Assembly (NCBI GenBank): GCA_947034895.1
Contig: OX344762.1
Location: forward strand, 7,569,501-7,633,500
DNA length: 64,000 nucleotides
Reading direction: 5' to 3'
DNA from: Rhytidiadelphus loreus
Taxonomy: Eukaryota > Streptophyta > Bryopsida > Hypnales > Hylocomiaceae
The notes beneath the pieces were generated by a model. It did no database searches. It was not told the DNA's origin and worked only from the letters and a program-made list of their open reading frames with translations. The stretch's first letter is position 1. Every line of letters begins with the position of its first letter. The translations under genes and the position numbers were made by a program. Shown in pieces: positions 23,300-36,390 of the stretch.

Positions 23300-24502
23300 G
23301 TTTGATACTGGGGTCCCATGGTTCCGGGTATACATCAAAGGAGCAGGGGGCGGGCACCGTTCACACGGGTCTCGTCTACCGTGACATGGACCAACTCGCC
23401 GGGTCCCAAGTTGTGAAGAGGCTCATTTACACAGAGTTAACAGTAGCATTTGGTGGGCCCTGCCCTTTGCAAGAGGCCTCTATTGTCTCGACATGCAAAA
23501 TTGAAGTAAGTTCCATTTTTTCAACATTTTGTTTCCTCTGTAATTTTTTGTTGTCGATTTTAGGTTTTGTTGTGTGGAATCTTCCTTAGAAATGTCACTA
23601 TCATTTTTAGAGATTTTGATGTCGTTAGTGCATTCATATTCTTGGATTGTGTTTGGAAATTAAAAAGATTTTTTTTTTCCACTTAGAAATGATGTTCCAT
23701 AGAATGTGTTCAAAAGTTTTATTATTATCTATGGTTCTGTTTTTTTTTAATGCAATGGGTCTCACCATTTGTTCAAAAAAAAAAAAAAAAAAGATTTATT
23801 ATGAGAAAATTTCTTAAAGGATTGTTTACATATTGCTTTAGCAATTAATGTTTTTGTGTTATTTTCCATTCGTAGATTTTGTATTGAAAAGTTTTCAAGG
23901 AAACATCTAATTGTCTAATTTTCTAATTTATATTATTTTTAAGAGTTAAAATCCTAAAGAAGTGCGGAGTAGTAGATTCAATTATATAGATATGATCTTT
24001 GAATCATATTTTACAACTTCAATTTAAAATTCATTATGAAACTCTTATTTTTAATGCACACTCTAATCATTACTTGCGATTCAACTTCTCTTTAGGGCCA
24101 AGAGTTCCCCAAGTTCTCAAATTGTGGGAACTTGGCCACAGCAGCAATCTAATGTGGCAGAGCGATTGCTACGTCAAATAATAATAATAAATGTTTTGTT
24201 TTTGTTTTTTTGAATTTTTGAATTTTTTTAATCATTTTTAATTTTGGCTAGCAATGGCTAGTTCTCTATATAGAAAATGGGCATGAAATAGTCCTCCAAT
24301 GTAGCTAAAAAAGATCTAATGACACCTTTACAATTTGTAAAATTTAGACTACTTCTAGTCCTTGAGGGTTGACTCCTTAAAGTTACATAGAGAACTATAT
24401 ATATGATATCATATTTAACTTTTAGAATACAAATCATTTATCATTTGAAATATGTCAAGATATACACCATTAAATTAATAATTCATTAATTAGCACCTTT
24501 GG
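23300..24502. other. AT-rich intergenic sequence, no gene recognised
   Basis: Promoter side of eIF3k grading into AT-rich DNA with a poly-A run near 23776-23793. No coding frame with protein-like composition was found. Confidence 0.5.
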
Positions 24503-25092
24503 TTTAACCCCTAAAGGACCATTGTCCCCTCGGGGGACAACATGAATTTTGGGCAGGTTCCTATGATCTCAATTTTTAGTGAAACTTTTTGAAACTTTCT
24601 CATAAGATAGGAAATCTTATAAGCTTCGTGGGAATATAAATTTTATTTCAATTGGTGCCCGGGAGCAAAAGTTATGGCATCTTAAACATAATTTTCACAT
24701 CACCGGGCAGAAAAAGAAATCTAAAAAAATATGAAATTAATTTTTAAATTTTTTTCTTCACAAAGATCATATTTTTGTCTACATGTGAAGCTTTGATTCA
24801 TTCCATTTGGATTCGTAATGTGAAAGTTATGAACAATCTTGTTTTTCGAGCAATTTGAGCATCTTCTTGAAAAAATAACTTATAGGATTCAATTTTGAAT
24901 GCAATTTTCACAATTTTTCAAAAAAAATTATTTGACAAGGTTAAGTTTTCTAGCAAGAACAATCCATTAGATGGAATTCAGCCATCGGGGAGGGCTATGA
25001 GTTCCCTAGTCGAAACCAGTCTGAAACCTACAGATATCCGCCGTTCCCCGCCTGTGTTGACCTAGCCAAGCGACTATCAAGTCAAAGTTTTT

Positions 25093-25119
25093 GAAATAAA
25101 ATAAAATAAAATAAAATAA
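25093..25119. repeat. (AAAAT)n microsatellite
   Basis: About five units of AAAAT inside TTAA element copy 1. Confidence 0.9.
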
Positions 25120-25143
25120 CTTTTTTTTTCATTTTAAGGACTT

Positions 25144-25146
<3 letters not shown>

Positions 25147-25190
<44 letters not shown>
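25147..25190. repeat. (AT)n microsatellite
   Basis: Roughly twenty AT dinucleotides in a row inside TTAA element copy 1. Confidence 0.95.
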
Positions 25191-25785
25191 TTATTTTATT
25201 TTTTTGAAAAAAAAAAAATCTGCCGTCGCGTTCAATGGAGTTCCCGAGGAACGGAGCTGGGAACGACGCCAAAACGGCCCTCCAACCCCCCAGAATCCCA
25301 TCTAATGTCACCATTGAGATTATTGTGTTTCAATCTCATCTTAGAGCTATTAACGATTTAGTTTTTCTTTCAATCTTGGACCTACTTCTACTTAACAATT
25401 TTTTAAAGAATGAAAATCAAGAGTGGTTTTTTTGAACTTTTTTTTTTTGGACTTTCAATTCAATTCTTCAACACACAAAAAATTTAAACTCAAGGTCCAT
25501 GGTGCAAAAAAAATTCACAAATGGCAATCAAAGTCATCTGAAATTGCAGGCCAGTGTTCAAAAAACTTTCTTTTTTCAACTTCGAATGCTAATATCTTCC
25601 AATCTGTACGGTCAAACTCCATGAAATTTTTACCACATAATCCTTGACTAGTAAAGTATAAGATCCTATGGATAGTTTCCTAGAAGAAAAAAATGTTTAT
25701 TTTGTTTTTTTGGATGAATGCAGAAGAAATGGCAGTTTTGAGTAGTTTTTGACAGAAGAATGGCCCTGGTCCGTTAGGGGTTAAA

Positions 25786-27138
25786 TGCCAATTGAATATC
25801 TAAACCTTATTATGCTCAAATACACCACCATACATGTAAGATACATGACCATTTTATAACTTTTGAGACATGTGGGAAGTACGATAATGATCAAAATTGG
25901 AAGCTCTGTGTGTCATTGGATCCGGATTAGCATCAATACAAGTTTTTGTGACTATTGTTTATGTCAATTGGTCAATGCAAGTCGACCATCTGTGTTAGAT
26001 ATATTAAAAAAAAGCATATTGCATCTTAAATTGGACTTTCCAAGCTTTTCAAGATTTATCATTTTTGAAGTACTAAAGTTGAAAAGTTTTCAAGAGACTT
26101 GTCCTTGAAGCCTCCAATCCAAATTGAAACCTTCTTCAAGCTTCTTGGTCTTGTACTATTTTCAAAAGTATTGAAATGTTTTCAAGGAAATTTTATTAGT
26201 AGAGATTTAGCTCCAAATGTGTATGAAATTGTGTTCTTCTACATTAAACATGTTAGGAATAAGAATATGTTGTCCATAACAAATTTCATTGAAAACATTG
26301 TGACAATAATGCATTGGTCTTAATCTTTTTTGATATTACAAGCAAATGCCAAACAAAATTTCAATATAGTCTTGCACACAACACGATAATATTAAACACA
26401 ATGGAAAAATATCCTCAACTACACACTAAGAATATGGGATAATTTGGAGCAAGGATAAAGCTTCCACTATTAATACAAAAACTTAGAAGTTGAAAACTTA
26501 TTAGAACTTTGGACTTCATTTAGATATAGTAATAAAAAAAATCTAAATTTGTTCAATTAATAAAATAGAGGAAGTCAAATTAAATTTGAGCTCCAAAAGT
26601 CTTTTTGTTATTTGAATCTCTCATTAAAAAGTTATGGACAAAATTCAGAGGGGCACATAGCTTCATTTTCATTCTTTTTCTCTTAACTTTGTCTATAATT
26701 TTTGAATGGATGATACAAATCACATACTGATTTTTTTGGAGCTAAATAGAAATATAAATCTACACATTTTCTTAGTTGAAAGTCTTTTGGAAAAAATTAA
26801 ATGCTCGGGGAGATCACTCTTTGTAATTTAAGGTTTACACCTAAGTTAAGAGGGGATTTGATGTGGGGTTATTTACCTTAATTATTGTATTTAACATAAC
26901 CATATTTTTACATAAAGAGCTACAAGGGGCATATCTCCAATCCCCAATAGTTTTAGTAAATTCATTCATGCATTTTTATAAGTGGGGCTATCTTACATAT
27001 AAAATTTAAATGTCCAATTTTGTCACCCACCCATCTTTCTTCACAAAATTTTCCTTCCCTCTACTACATACATGTATAAGAAAAACACCATGAAACCAAT
27101 AACATTCAATTCAAGCGCCATTGACCAAATGGCAATTT
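25786..27138. other. AT-rich spacer between TTAA elements
   Basis: Low-complexity, AT-rich sequence with no recognisable gene, RNA or element boundary. Short open frames (for example near 25863 and 26099) have random-like composition. Confidence 0.5.
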
Positions 27139-29216
27139 TTAACCCATAAAGGTCAATTATTCATTGAACAAACATTTGAAAATTCGGAAGGTTCCTATGA
27201 AGTCAATTTTGGTCGAATGTTCACAAAATTTTGGCACAAGATGTGAACATGTACCCCCTTAGTGGGAATATCATTGTTTTAGCTTGCGCCGCATGCAAGT
27301 TCTCTTGTTGCAAGTGCACTTCAGAATGAATTCCTCCCTCCCCTCGACTTCTTGCCTGACAACCCTAACAAATTTGCTAATGTGCACAAGGTATTGACCT
27401 CAACATCATCACCAAACTCTTCAAAGAGTTATCCATGCACCAACAAGAAGGCATTGTAAGGGGCATTGTGAATTTGCTAGTGTAATAAGCGGAGACCCAC
27501 ATCAAAGGACCCAAGTCAATGGATAGGTTGTTCAAGCCATCAAATAAATAAATAAATTTTTTGGCAGCCTAGACAACGCATCAATGACCCGTCTATTCAT
27601 ACCGATGGATGGGTAGTTTAGACAATCAAAAGAAAATTGTTTTCTTTGGTTGATGTAAATTTTGATGTGTCAAGACATGTCCTTGATTGACATTGATGGA
27701 CATTCCGAGGGAAAAATTTAGCTTCATGGCAAGATAGAAAACCTAGATGTGGATAGATCTTTTATGTGGATGATAAAATGGACATAGTCAATAAAATATA
27801 CAATGAGGGGTAGTTGATTGAAATTGTGACATGGTACTTATAGTGTATATATCCAAAAAATAAGTGTAAATGTAAGACATTGACTACAAGTGGTAGAACT
27901 ATCACATTGCACAAATAGAAAGGTTTACCTTAATAGATTAAATAAATTGAAAACTATACAATGCAAGTATAGAGTTTATAACCCATTTAACTTTAATCTT
28001 TGAAGCTATATGTGTTAAACACATTCATATTGAATGGAATAGTTTCAATGGAGATTTTAAAGTCTTTAATGGTAAACCTGTTATAAACCCCTAAAAGCTC
28101 AAAGGTGTTTTGGAAGAGGAAAAGTCTAAAATTGCCAAATTTTGATGCATTGTCCAAAAGAAATAAGAATATATATATATGTACTTTTCTTTTTCTTTTT
28201 GAATTCCAAACATATAAAAATTTATTAAACAAGTAAAACAATGTATAGAAAAACTTTTATTCCATTTGACTATGTGGATTGAAAAATTATAAAGTTTCTC
28301 GTAAAGTTTGAAGTGAGAAAAATTATTTTTTATCATTCCTGAGAAACAAGGTCAACAAACTTTGAAACAATTTCCAATAAATGCTAAACTTTTTGAAACA
28401 AGTTTTAATAAATGTTGTAGGAAGAACAATGGAATTGGCATCTAATCCAAGTCATTTCATATTTTTTGGAGCTTCATGAATTAGTTATGAGTTTTGAAGT
28501 TGAAACACAATAGTTACTAAAAAGCAACTACCTCTTGAAGGTAAATTGATGGTACATAGAAGGAAGCAGAATGTACCTTTGTATCATGATTACTTTTAAA
28601 GCATTGTTGTTTTTAAAGCAAACTACCTAAGTTGTCAATTTTAGATTTTGTTTTGAGGATTCTTCTTCAGAAGTAGCCTACTTAGTATTATTGGTAGAGA
28701 TTCTGATATAGTTATACTTAACCTCTAAAAGTCTAAGATCTATTGGTTCATATTATCTATAGTTGATATAGACTGGTAGATATTAGATTGCCAGTCACAA
28801 TCAAATCATATTCATGCAAATACAACTCCTTCACTTTACTTTTTAAGAACATTCGATGCTTACAATATATACTATAGACCAATCATTTTGGATTATAAAC
28901 CTCTTAAGTTTTCACTATTGACTCTTTCCTTTTACTATTGACTCTTTTCATACAAATGTGACCTTGTGAAGTGCAACTGCCCGAATTTTCACAGGGAAAA
29001 AAAAGGACTTTTGTCACTTCAAACGTTAATATCTTGCAATCTACACGGTGGAAAATTCTGAATTTTTTTTCACATTTTCTCTAACTATTTTACAACAAGA
29101 TCCTATGGATACATTTGTCCAGAAATGTTTTACATCTAAAATTTGGTGCTTGTAAATGCAAGGGCAGTTTAGGAGCAGTTTTGGTGAAAACATAGTCTTT
29201 GACATTTAAGGGTTAA
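27139..29216 (+). mobile_element. TTAA-flanked TIR element carrying an LBD fragment (copy 2)
   Basis: It starts TTAACCCATAAAGGTC (27139) and ends with the complement of TTAACCCTTAAATGTC (29216), 13 of 16 matching. Just inside the left end GGTTCCTATGA followed by CTCAATTTT matches copy 1, and the last 250 bp (AATATCTTGCAATCTACACG and AAGATCCTATGGATA) match the last 250 bp of copy 1. The middle is different and includes the LOB-domain remnant at 27282-27526. This is the expected picture for a non-autonomous element that acquired host gene sequence. Confidence 0.65.
27282..27526 (+). pseudogene. Decayed LOB-domain fragment inside a TIR element
   Basis: In frame 1 it reads ACAACKFSCCKCTSE then a stop, matching PCAACKFLRRKCTSEC of the intact LBD gene. 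In the next frame it reads PDNPNKFANVHKV, matching PDNPHKFANVHKI. Back in frame 1 it reads NIITKLFKELSMHQQE, then VNLLV, two stops and AETHIKGP, matching NITKLLNELPTHQRE, VNSLAYEAEARVKDP. So it spans roughly codons 12-83 of the LOB domain with two frameshifts and several stops. It is on the opposite strand to the intact gene and the 9-kb pseudogene, and is much more decayed than the latter. Confidence 0.85.
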
Positions 29217-32084
29217 TAATGGTCAAATAACCTTCTTGGTTCCTTGTGGTTTTTTCCTTGTTTTTGCTTCCTAGTAAAAGTGACTTTGTGCATACTTTCA
29301 CTCACATTGGTGTTCAAGGATTAAGAAAAAAGATGTTTGTAATTTTAAGGAACTGGTGTGACCAATGTTAAGTTACACCATCCTAGAAGTTGTTGAAAGT
29401 GCATTCATGTTCTAGGATTGTATTTGGAAATTAAAAAGAAAAATTGTTTATATATTGCTTTAGCAATTAATGTTTTAGAGTTGTTCTCCATTTGTAGATT
29501 TTGTATTGAAAAGATTATAATTACTAGCATAATTCTAGCTCCAAAAGTATAGAAAACTATGTTACTTCTACTGTTCTACATTAAGCACGTTAGAAATAAC
29601 ATTTTGTTGAAAACATTTGTGGCAATGATGTATTAGTCCTTATCTTTTTTGATATTATAAGCAAATGTCAAACAAAACTCTAGAAATTTGCCATGTGTCA
29701 ATTTTGCAATTCCACATGACAAAACTCTAGCAATTTTCAAATATTAAGCAAGACATACAAAGATGATTCCTTAAAATATTAGACAAAAATTATTTTTATT
29801 ATATTTTGCCCAAGCTACTGGGAAATATATGGTAGTAAATTTGTTTACATGCTGCTTACATCCATGTTCACACCAAGCACAAGATCCAAAACTCCACACA
29901 TTTAGGTGATTGCAAAAAATACATGTATTTTAGATCAAAAGCCTAAAGAAGAGATGTTTTCTTTCTATGACTTTTGGAGTGTACCTATTAAAGGTCTAAA
30001 ATGCATAAGTAAGGTAAATATGAATATTTTCCACCTTCTATAGATTTTTTTCATGTTCTAAAAAGAAAATATTTTTTTAATGTCTAATTTTTAAAGACAT
30101 CCTTGATTCATTGTAACTATTGCTAGTGTAGCCTTTTAGGATTCTTATATACAACTTTAGCTCAAAAAAAATGTTATTGTATCCAAATATAAATTTTATG
30201 ATCTCAACTAGTGTGCTCTTGTGTTGTTGCCACACTAGTAGAAGTAATTTTCTAATTTTCTTAAACCAAAAATAGCTAAAAAATCTATAACTTTCATACC
30301 ATAGGTCCAAGCGCTACGAAACAAAGCCCGTGCATCCTTCCTTGATGAGGGCTTTCCAATGATACCAAGAGCGTGATCGAGGGATGCACAATCCAAGAGA
30401 TCTCAACTTAACAAGCAAACATCCTAACCCCGATCCTAACTTAATGGATGGATTCCTCTTCTACATGATCTTTGTTTTCCACAAGACAATGCTCTAAACA
30501 CTCAAAGTGCAATTTCAATCCTTTCCACAACCAAAGAATTCAATATTCCTGAGATATAAAAGGTTGCTTGGTTACAAAATACAAACTTATTTTTACAAAA
30601 ATACAAACATCAAAGGACCTATTTCCTTGAAATGATTGGTTAACCTATTGTTGTGTATAATTTTTAGAGAATAAAAATTCACAGGTCTGAAAATTTGGCA
30701 AAGAATACAAGCATACAACATTATTTCTAATATTCTGCTAGTTTTCCATATCTTATTCAAGTATTCAATTTTTCTCCCAATTATTTTCCTCAATACTCCC
30801 CCCACAAATGCAACCAAATTAAAAGGTGCCTCTACACAGTCATTCCCCATCAACACAGTACCTAAACATTGGCATCATCTTATCGAAAAATGAGTTGCAG
30901 GCAGTGCGCTCTTCTAACATGTTGGAATTTTGATGCAATTAGCCAAAGTCAGTGCACATAGTTCCAGTGCGAGTTCCAGTGCGAGTCCCAGTCCCCCCCG
31001 GTCGCATTTGCCTCAAGAGTATTCGCCATTTACTGCAACATCAGCATGAGTACACTTGAAGCAACTTGGGTCCCCAGCAGCCTAGGGCTCACGGGGAAAC
31101 ATCATCAAAGACCTGCTAAACAGAAACAGTATCGCTACCTGTCGCTAATGAATCTCAATCACCGAATACTCGAGTGGCGTTTTCCACATCCTATACGTTC
31201 AGCTATGCACTGCACATAACTTTCACTCACATCCGCTGACTGAACTGGTCCGCCCCATACATGCCTCAGGACGGACGGACTCACTCCTCAGCATGCATAT
31301 TTCTCTACAGTGATGGTCGGTCTGCCTTCGAGCAACTTCATTCCTTGTTGGAGTTCAGAATCCTCCCAAGCCTGAAAAAGTGAAAACGCAAAAGAGTTCT
31401 TCGTTGGGGAGCGCTAGGTGGGAAAGATTCGTAATCTTCGAATCACTCCATCGTGGATCGGAGCACTTGCAACACCCTGCACAACCGGTCTACAGAGAGA
31501 GAGAGAGAGAGTGTCTCAGTAGGGGGAAGCTAGCCAAGTGCTGACTTCAGGGACCTTAACCTCGAATCGAAACCTGCAATTCAATTCTCTGCTCGCACAA
31601 CGTCGAGGGTGGGGGGAGATGGCAAGCTACGAGTTATTCATCGACTCTCCTTAGTCCTGACTCATCTCCGCAACTTCATGAGTTGGGTGGGTTCCGACCA
31701 ATTCACGAAAGCAATAATTGGAAGATTGGATGGAGGATACTGAGTCCCTCATTCATTGCGACGAGAAATACAGAAACAAGCGCACTACTGTGAATCCGCT
31801 AGTGCTTCGCAAACTGAAAGATTCGAGTAGGGTTTAACCCTAATTTGTAAAATTTAAGTTGCCGGACGATTTCGAACGACCAAGATTTCCACCTTCTTCA
31901 GACTGACGGCGGAGTTTGCACGGATCGCAAGGGGCTTGTACCTTAAGCGACAGATAGGAAGTATTTGTGCTGTCTCTCCAACAAGCCTTGAGCAGGAATC
32001 ATATGAAGGCTAATCTAGTGTACGAGTATGGTGATGATGATCTAGGCTCAGGGTTTAAGCGACTTACCGACTCATGCCCCGGCG
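29217..32084. other. Intergenic region, no gene recognised
   Basis: AT-rich to about 30.9 kb, then less so as the LBD gene is approached. The last part is the likely 3' flank of that gene. A GA dinucleotide run sits at 31494-31511. No protein-like open frame or RNA gene was found. Confidence 0.5.
31494..31511. repeat. (AG)n microsatellite
   Basis: Nine AG dinucleotides downstream of the LBD gene. Confidence 0.9.
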
Positions 32085-32729
32085 TTATGGTGAGGACATT
32101 TGTCCCGCTCCAGCGTTACTGCCGCCACCGCCTCCAGCGCCCGGGCCGGCACCAGCACCACCTCGACTGCCGCTGTCCACGCCAGGTCTAGGGTGCGAAG
32201 AAGAAAAGGGGCCCAGTCCCCCGCTGAGGCCCAGAGCGGCGAGACCCGCTTCGTAAGATCCGCCACCCACTCGGGCGAGCTCCATGAGATGCTCTCTGGA
32301 GAGCTGCGAAGGGTCCCTGGAACTGAGATCCGCTATCAACTGCTCTCGCGACTGCTCATTCCGGTGCACCACCATCCCGGCGCCCGCGTACCGGGCCAAA
32401 TCCGAATGCGCGACGGCGAGGTCGTTCTGCAACTGTGCCACTTGCCGCTGTAGGACGGAGATGGCGCCCACGCAGCCATAGACAGGGTCCTTGACCCGGG
32501 CCTCCGCCTCGTACGCCAGCGAGTTCACGGCGTCCTCCCGCTGGTGCGTGGGCAGCTCGTTGAGCAGCTTGGTGATGTTGCTGGCGCCGAAGATCTTGTG
32601 CACGTTGGCGAATTTGTGGGGGTTGTCAGGTGGAAAGTAGGGGGCGAAAACGCATTCCGAGGTGCACTTGCGGCGAAGGAACTTACATGCTGCGCAGGGA
32701 GAACTCGAGCCAGCAGTCGACGACGCCAT
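32085..32729 (-). CDS. LOB-domain (LBD) transcription factor, class I
   Basis: Plant-specific nuclear DNA-binding protein of the LATERAL ORGAN BOUNDARIES family. A single uninterrupted exon encodes 214 residues. The zinc-binding block is CX2CX6CX3C (C12, C15, C22, C26 in CAACKFLRRKCTSEC). The GAS block FANVHKIFGASNITKLL follows, and then a coiled coil with the class I leucine spacing in VGAISVLQRQVAQLQNDL. The C-terminal third is variable: a Ser/Arg/Glu stretch, then a Gly/Ala-rich tail. The start at 32729 gives the usual short leader before the first Cys. The gene is markedly GC-rich against its AT-rich surroundings. Two defective relatives lie in the same window (9029-9638 and 27282-27526). 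I cannot assign the Arabidopsis counterpart. Confidence 0.95.
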   Translation of the reverse strand: MASSTAGSSSPCAACKFLRRKCTSECVFAPYFPPDNPHKFANVHKIFGASNITKLLNELPTHQREDAVNSLAYEAEARVKDPVYGCVGAISVLQRQVAQLQNDLAVAHSDLARYAGAGMVVHRNEQSREQLIADLSSRDPSQLSREHLMELARVGGGSYEAGLAALGLSGGLGPFSSSHPRPGVDSGSRGGAGAGPGAGGGGGSNAGAGQMSSP

Positions 32730-34784
32730 TCCTGACTAGTTACCAGATTCCAAACTTAGTAACAACAACGGGGCACCGCGGTTGTCTCTCTTGGTTCTTC
32801 GTTTCGCCTCTCTAGAAGATGACCGGTCCCAAGAAAAAAAACTTGAAAAAACAAAAACAAAAACCCAGAGAAGTGCTGAGCAAGATTTCTCTTATCCTAG
32901 ACCGCGATGAAGATCAATTCATCTAGATCTCAAAACACGAACTCTACATCGGACTCTACCTATGATCAGGTTGCAAACTCAAGAAGTTCACAGAAACCTA
33001 TCTCTCACTACCCACCGAAACCCCATCCATCCCACCCTCTGGAACGATCCATGAAATTGTGTGCCCAATGCGGCGCATGCCCTGAATTCCCCCGAAAATC
33101 TTCACAATCCACAGGCTAGGGGAAAAGTACGTACACACATCAATTGGATCTACCCAGCACACATGACTTTCGTGAATCGCTTACAACTTCTCCGGTCTTC
33201 CGAGAACAGGCTACTCCGGCACCTCCACGCACTAATCCGTGATCTCAAACCGAATTGGCAAGGCTCCAATCCAGAACCCATTCGGAAGCAAAGTCTAGGG
33301 AAGCTCGCAAACCGCCGTGACCGTGGACTTTCGATCACCACTCTCTACAGGCAGGAGCTAGTAACGAGACTCGCGACAAGGAGCTACCAACGAGACTCGC
33401 GACAGACAGGAGCTACAAACGAGAATTCGGCGAGAAAAGAAATTCCGCAAAGGACGGACCTCTCTTCCTGGTTGTTGATAAAGGCATCCCCAAATCCATC
33501 AATTCAGCTTCCCCCGCAGCGACCGGCCCTCCCCAAGGCCGAAGCGCGCGGCCCAGGCAGGAGCAAGGCAAGGTACGGCTTCTTCCCAAGGAGGATTCCT
33601 CCGCCGGACCCGACGAAACATGAAAAGGCTCCCTTGCGGAGCGGGAAAAACACCCAAGTTTCGTACTCCCCACTCGTCACGTATTACCCGCATGCGCGCA
33701 AGCGCCGCAGCCGCATCGTGCTGCCAGATCTCACTTCCCGAAGCAAGCAAGTCAAGCACCAGCTCTCTCGGGGTGTTCCTGCATAGCAATTCAGGGCCGC
33801 TTTGCCTGGAAGTTCAAGCAGCCGGTCACCGTCTGCGCTTGCATGCCCCGCGGCGCACCCGCACGAATGTCCCCGCGCCCCACCGGGTGCCGGTTGCGTG
33901 CCACCGCAGCCCGGTACTGCCGCGGGCCACGTGGCGCCGACTTATTGGCGGCAACCCAGGGGATGATCCCCCGCCCCGCCCGCTATTCATCGAACATCGG
34001 CGCCAGTGGACGACCGATGTGGACGACCGGAGGACGACGACGGAGAGAACGACAGGGGGTAGCTGATTCCGGTCGTTAGATTCGTCGGCGCGCTCTGACG
34101 TTAAGGCGTCTACCTTACTTAGTGTAGGAAGGACGGGTTTCAGTTGGTGCACGAAGTTCGACGGACTCATCACGGTTCGTCCGATCCCGCCTTCCGTCAT
34201 CGCGCTCTGTGCCTTGAAGTCTTCAGTGGTGGTCCGTTATCTTCGGGCTTTGTGAATGGATGATAATCATCCACTAACGGATGATTTATATGTCGTTAGT
34301 TACTCCGCTGCTAGTAGCCAGGATCGTGGGCTTCCGTTGGTTTCCTCACTTTCAGTTGGGTAATAACGGGCCTCTTTCCGTTTCCCACCTCGGTGCGTAA
34401 TTTTTGCAGCATCTCCACCGGTCAACGGAGCCAGGCACTGAAGCAACTTGAGGTTGCATCCGATGTGCAGTTGTACTTGAACTGGAGGCCGTTTCACACG
34501 CAGGGACCGGCAGCAATGCCAAGGGGCGGTGGAGGGGGAGGGGGAAAGGACAAATAAATTCAATCCCTTTTGTCTTTCTTTCTTATGGTCAAAGCACTTT
34601 TGGGGATTGCCACTTCACTTCTAAGGCCGTTTGGTGCCAAAGTACACCATAAAGGATTTCTTTGCATTCATGAGGAGATACGTACAATTGCTCTCCATCC
34701 AATGTTCTTTGTGAGCTTTGGTGGCTAGAGATGTGTGTGTGTGAAACCCTCTTGAATGCAAAGATTGTCACCTATGGCTAGTCC
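32730..34784. other. GC-rich 5' flank of the LBD gene
   Basis: Upstream region of the LBD gene. Parts at about 32901-33430 match the flank of the LBD pseudogene at 9639-9830. Repeated short units (ACGAGACTCGCGACA) occur at 33360-33410. A long plus-strand open frame at 33061-33786 has no protein-like signature and probably reflects GC composition. From about 34300 the DNA turns AT-rich. Confidence 0.5.
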
Positions 34785-34925
34785 TTAACCCTCGAAAGGA
34801 CGAGACCTATCACTAAGGTGCTTTGCAAAAAATGATCTAATTTGTGAACCAATAGAGCATTCTTCATATCGATATTGTAATAATCTTGAGAAGTCATCCA
34901 TTATTCAACGTCCTTCCAAGGTTAA
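34785..34925. mobile_element. Short TTAA MITE
   Basis: About 141 bp starting TTAACCCTCGAAAGGAC and ending with the complement of TTAACCTTGGAAGGAC. The inner segment GAAGTCATCCATT is shared with the elements at 54524-54665 and 58241-58381. Confidence 0.7.
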
Positions 34926-35645
34926 ATACTCTCTCTCTATCTATTATTGATTTGTAAAGCACTTAGCAAATGTCTTCTTCAATGTGATGTACATGTGCAA
35001 TCTAAAATGTACATTGCAAAACTAAATTTGTCAACAATGAACGGCTTGTCTAAACATGTGTTCAAAATGAGCTCTTCTTCTTTAAACACTCAATATAGAG
35101 AATTTTGATTGAAGGTCACTTTAAAAATCAAAAAATTCAATGAAATATTGCAATTGCAAGATTTTTGTGGCAATTCAAACTACTTAGTATTTTGGGTTTT
35201 GGTTTTTAATTCTCTATTTGAAAATCTTTTTTGAAGTTAAACTTAGCAAAGTAATTATGATCTTAATCAATATAGGAATTTGGTGTTTTTAGGCCCCAAA
35301 CTACTTCAAAATACTCACACCCAAAGCAAGGCTAAAATCTTCATCTATATTAATTCATCAACAAATCTAAATGAAGGACCCTTTAGTAAACTTGCTAGAG
35401 TACTCCCTAGTAAAATCTTAGAATAAGAAACCTTACCAATTGAAAAATCATGATGTTTAGATTTCAAAAAGTAGTATTTTCAATTCTTTCCAAATGGTTA
35501 GGTTTCATTTTTCAAACATTTAACCCAAAAATGTGTAGATCCTACAACTTGTTACTTTCCATAATATCTTGACAAAATAAGTTAGGAATATATATAAAAT
35601 ATTTCAAGAAAAAGTGTTTTGTATTCATGCTTGAAAACAATAGTA
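34926..35645. other. AT-rich sequence, no gene recognised
   Basis: No coding frame or RNA gene is visible. A TTTAACCC motif near 35518 may be the outer end of the reversed long TTAA element that ends at 36872. Confidence 0.4.
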
Positions 35646-36390
35646 AGGGGCGATTGCAAGAATTGGTGGTCGATTTTGGCATTATATAAGAGTAACAGAG
35701 CTATCTTTAGCTATAACTTTTGAAGCATGAATCCAATAAACTTAAATTTTTTTTAGAATGGTTGCCTTAATTGTAATCATATTCCTTGTTTTTCATAAAT
35801 AAATAAAAAATAATTTTATATTTAAAAGTCGATTTTGCTAATTTGTCACACTTTGAGTATAGTAGTTTTGGGTATTGGGTAAGTTTCCAAAATTAACGAT
35901 TTAGAGCTAAAAATTTTGCAGTCTATTCCTACAATAAGTATCGAGGTGCATTCCTACTAAGGATCATCTAAAAATATATTATTTCATATCTTCCTTGTTT
36001 GTATAAACAAGGCTCCCTTGCACACTCACTTTTGAACATTGAAGTTGTTTTCAAGAATACTCTTTTGGTGAAATTTAATGAATATGATGTCCTAACAAAT
36101 GGCCAATTTTTAGTTTTTATTTTGAACTATAGTTGATTTATTATAAATTAAAAAAGTGGACATACCCTTTTCTATGAAAAATTAGGATATAATACTAGTA
36201 GGTACAATTAAGACTATGTAGTACTCAAATTTTAAACTTGTCGATAGTACAACAGATCTATTGTATGATTGAAAGACTAAAATTGACGTGTACGTGAGGT
36301 TTCCCTTCTAGTACTCATAGTAATGAGCACCAAAACTCCAAATTTTGGCAAAACAACACAAAATCAACCACCAATTTTTGCAATCATCCT
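35646..36390. mobile_element. TIR element with 32-33 bp ends
   Basis: The left end, 35646-35678, contains GATTGCAAGAATTGGTGGTC. The right end, 36359-36390, is its reverse complement with about four substitutions and a one-base gap. The interior of about 680 bp is AT-rich with no coding capacity. I could not fix a target-site duplication. It is unrelated to the TTAA families and may be nested in one. Confidence 0.7.

Larger units (their letters stand above)
24503..25785 (+). mobile_element. TTAA-flanked TIR element, long form (copy 1)
   Basis: The ends are 19-bp inverted repeats: TTTAACCCCTAAAGGACCA at 24503-24521 and the complement of TTTAACCCCTAACGGACCA at 25767-25785 (18 of 19 identical). 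The outermost TTAA (24504-24507, 25781-25784) followed by CCC is the arrangement of piggyBac-type elements. Internal landmarks GGCAGGTTCCTATGA (near 24553) and AAGATCCTATGGATA (near 25659) recur in other copies. The centre (about 24960-25310) is less AT-rich and holds simple repeats. There is no transposase. Confidence 0.7.

Noticed and set aside
27282..27526. A functional second LBD gene on the plus strand
   Set aside because: Stops and frameshifts break every LOB motif, and only about 80 codons remain.
33061..33786. 241-codon plus-strand open frame upstream of the LBD gene
   Set aside because: Composition reflects a GC-rich leader region. No domain, no splice support, and related flank sequence at 9.7 kb does not keep the frame.
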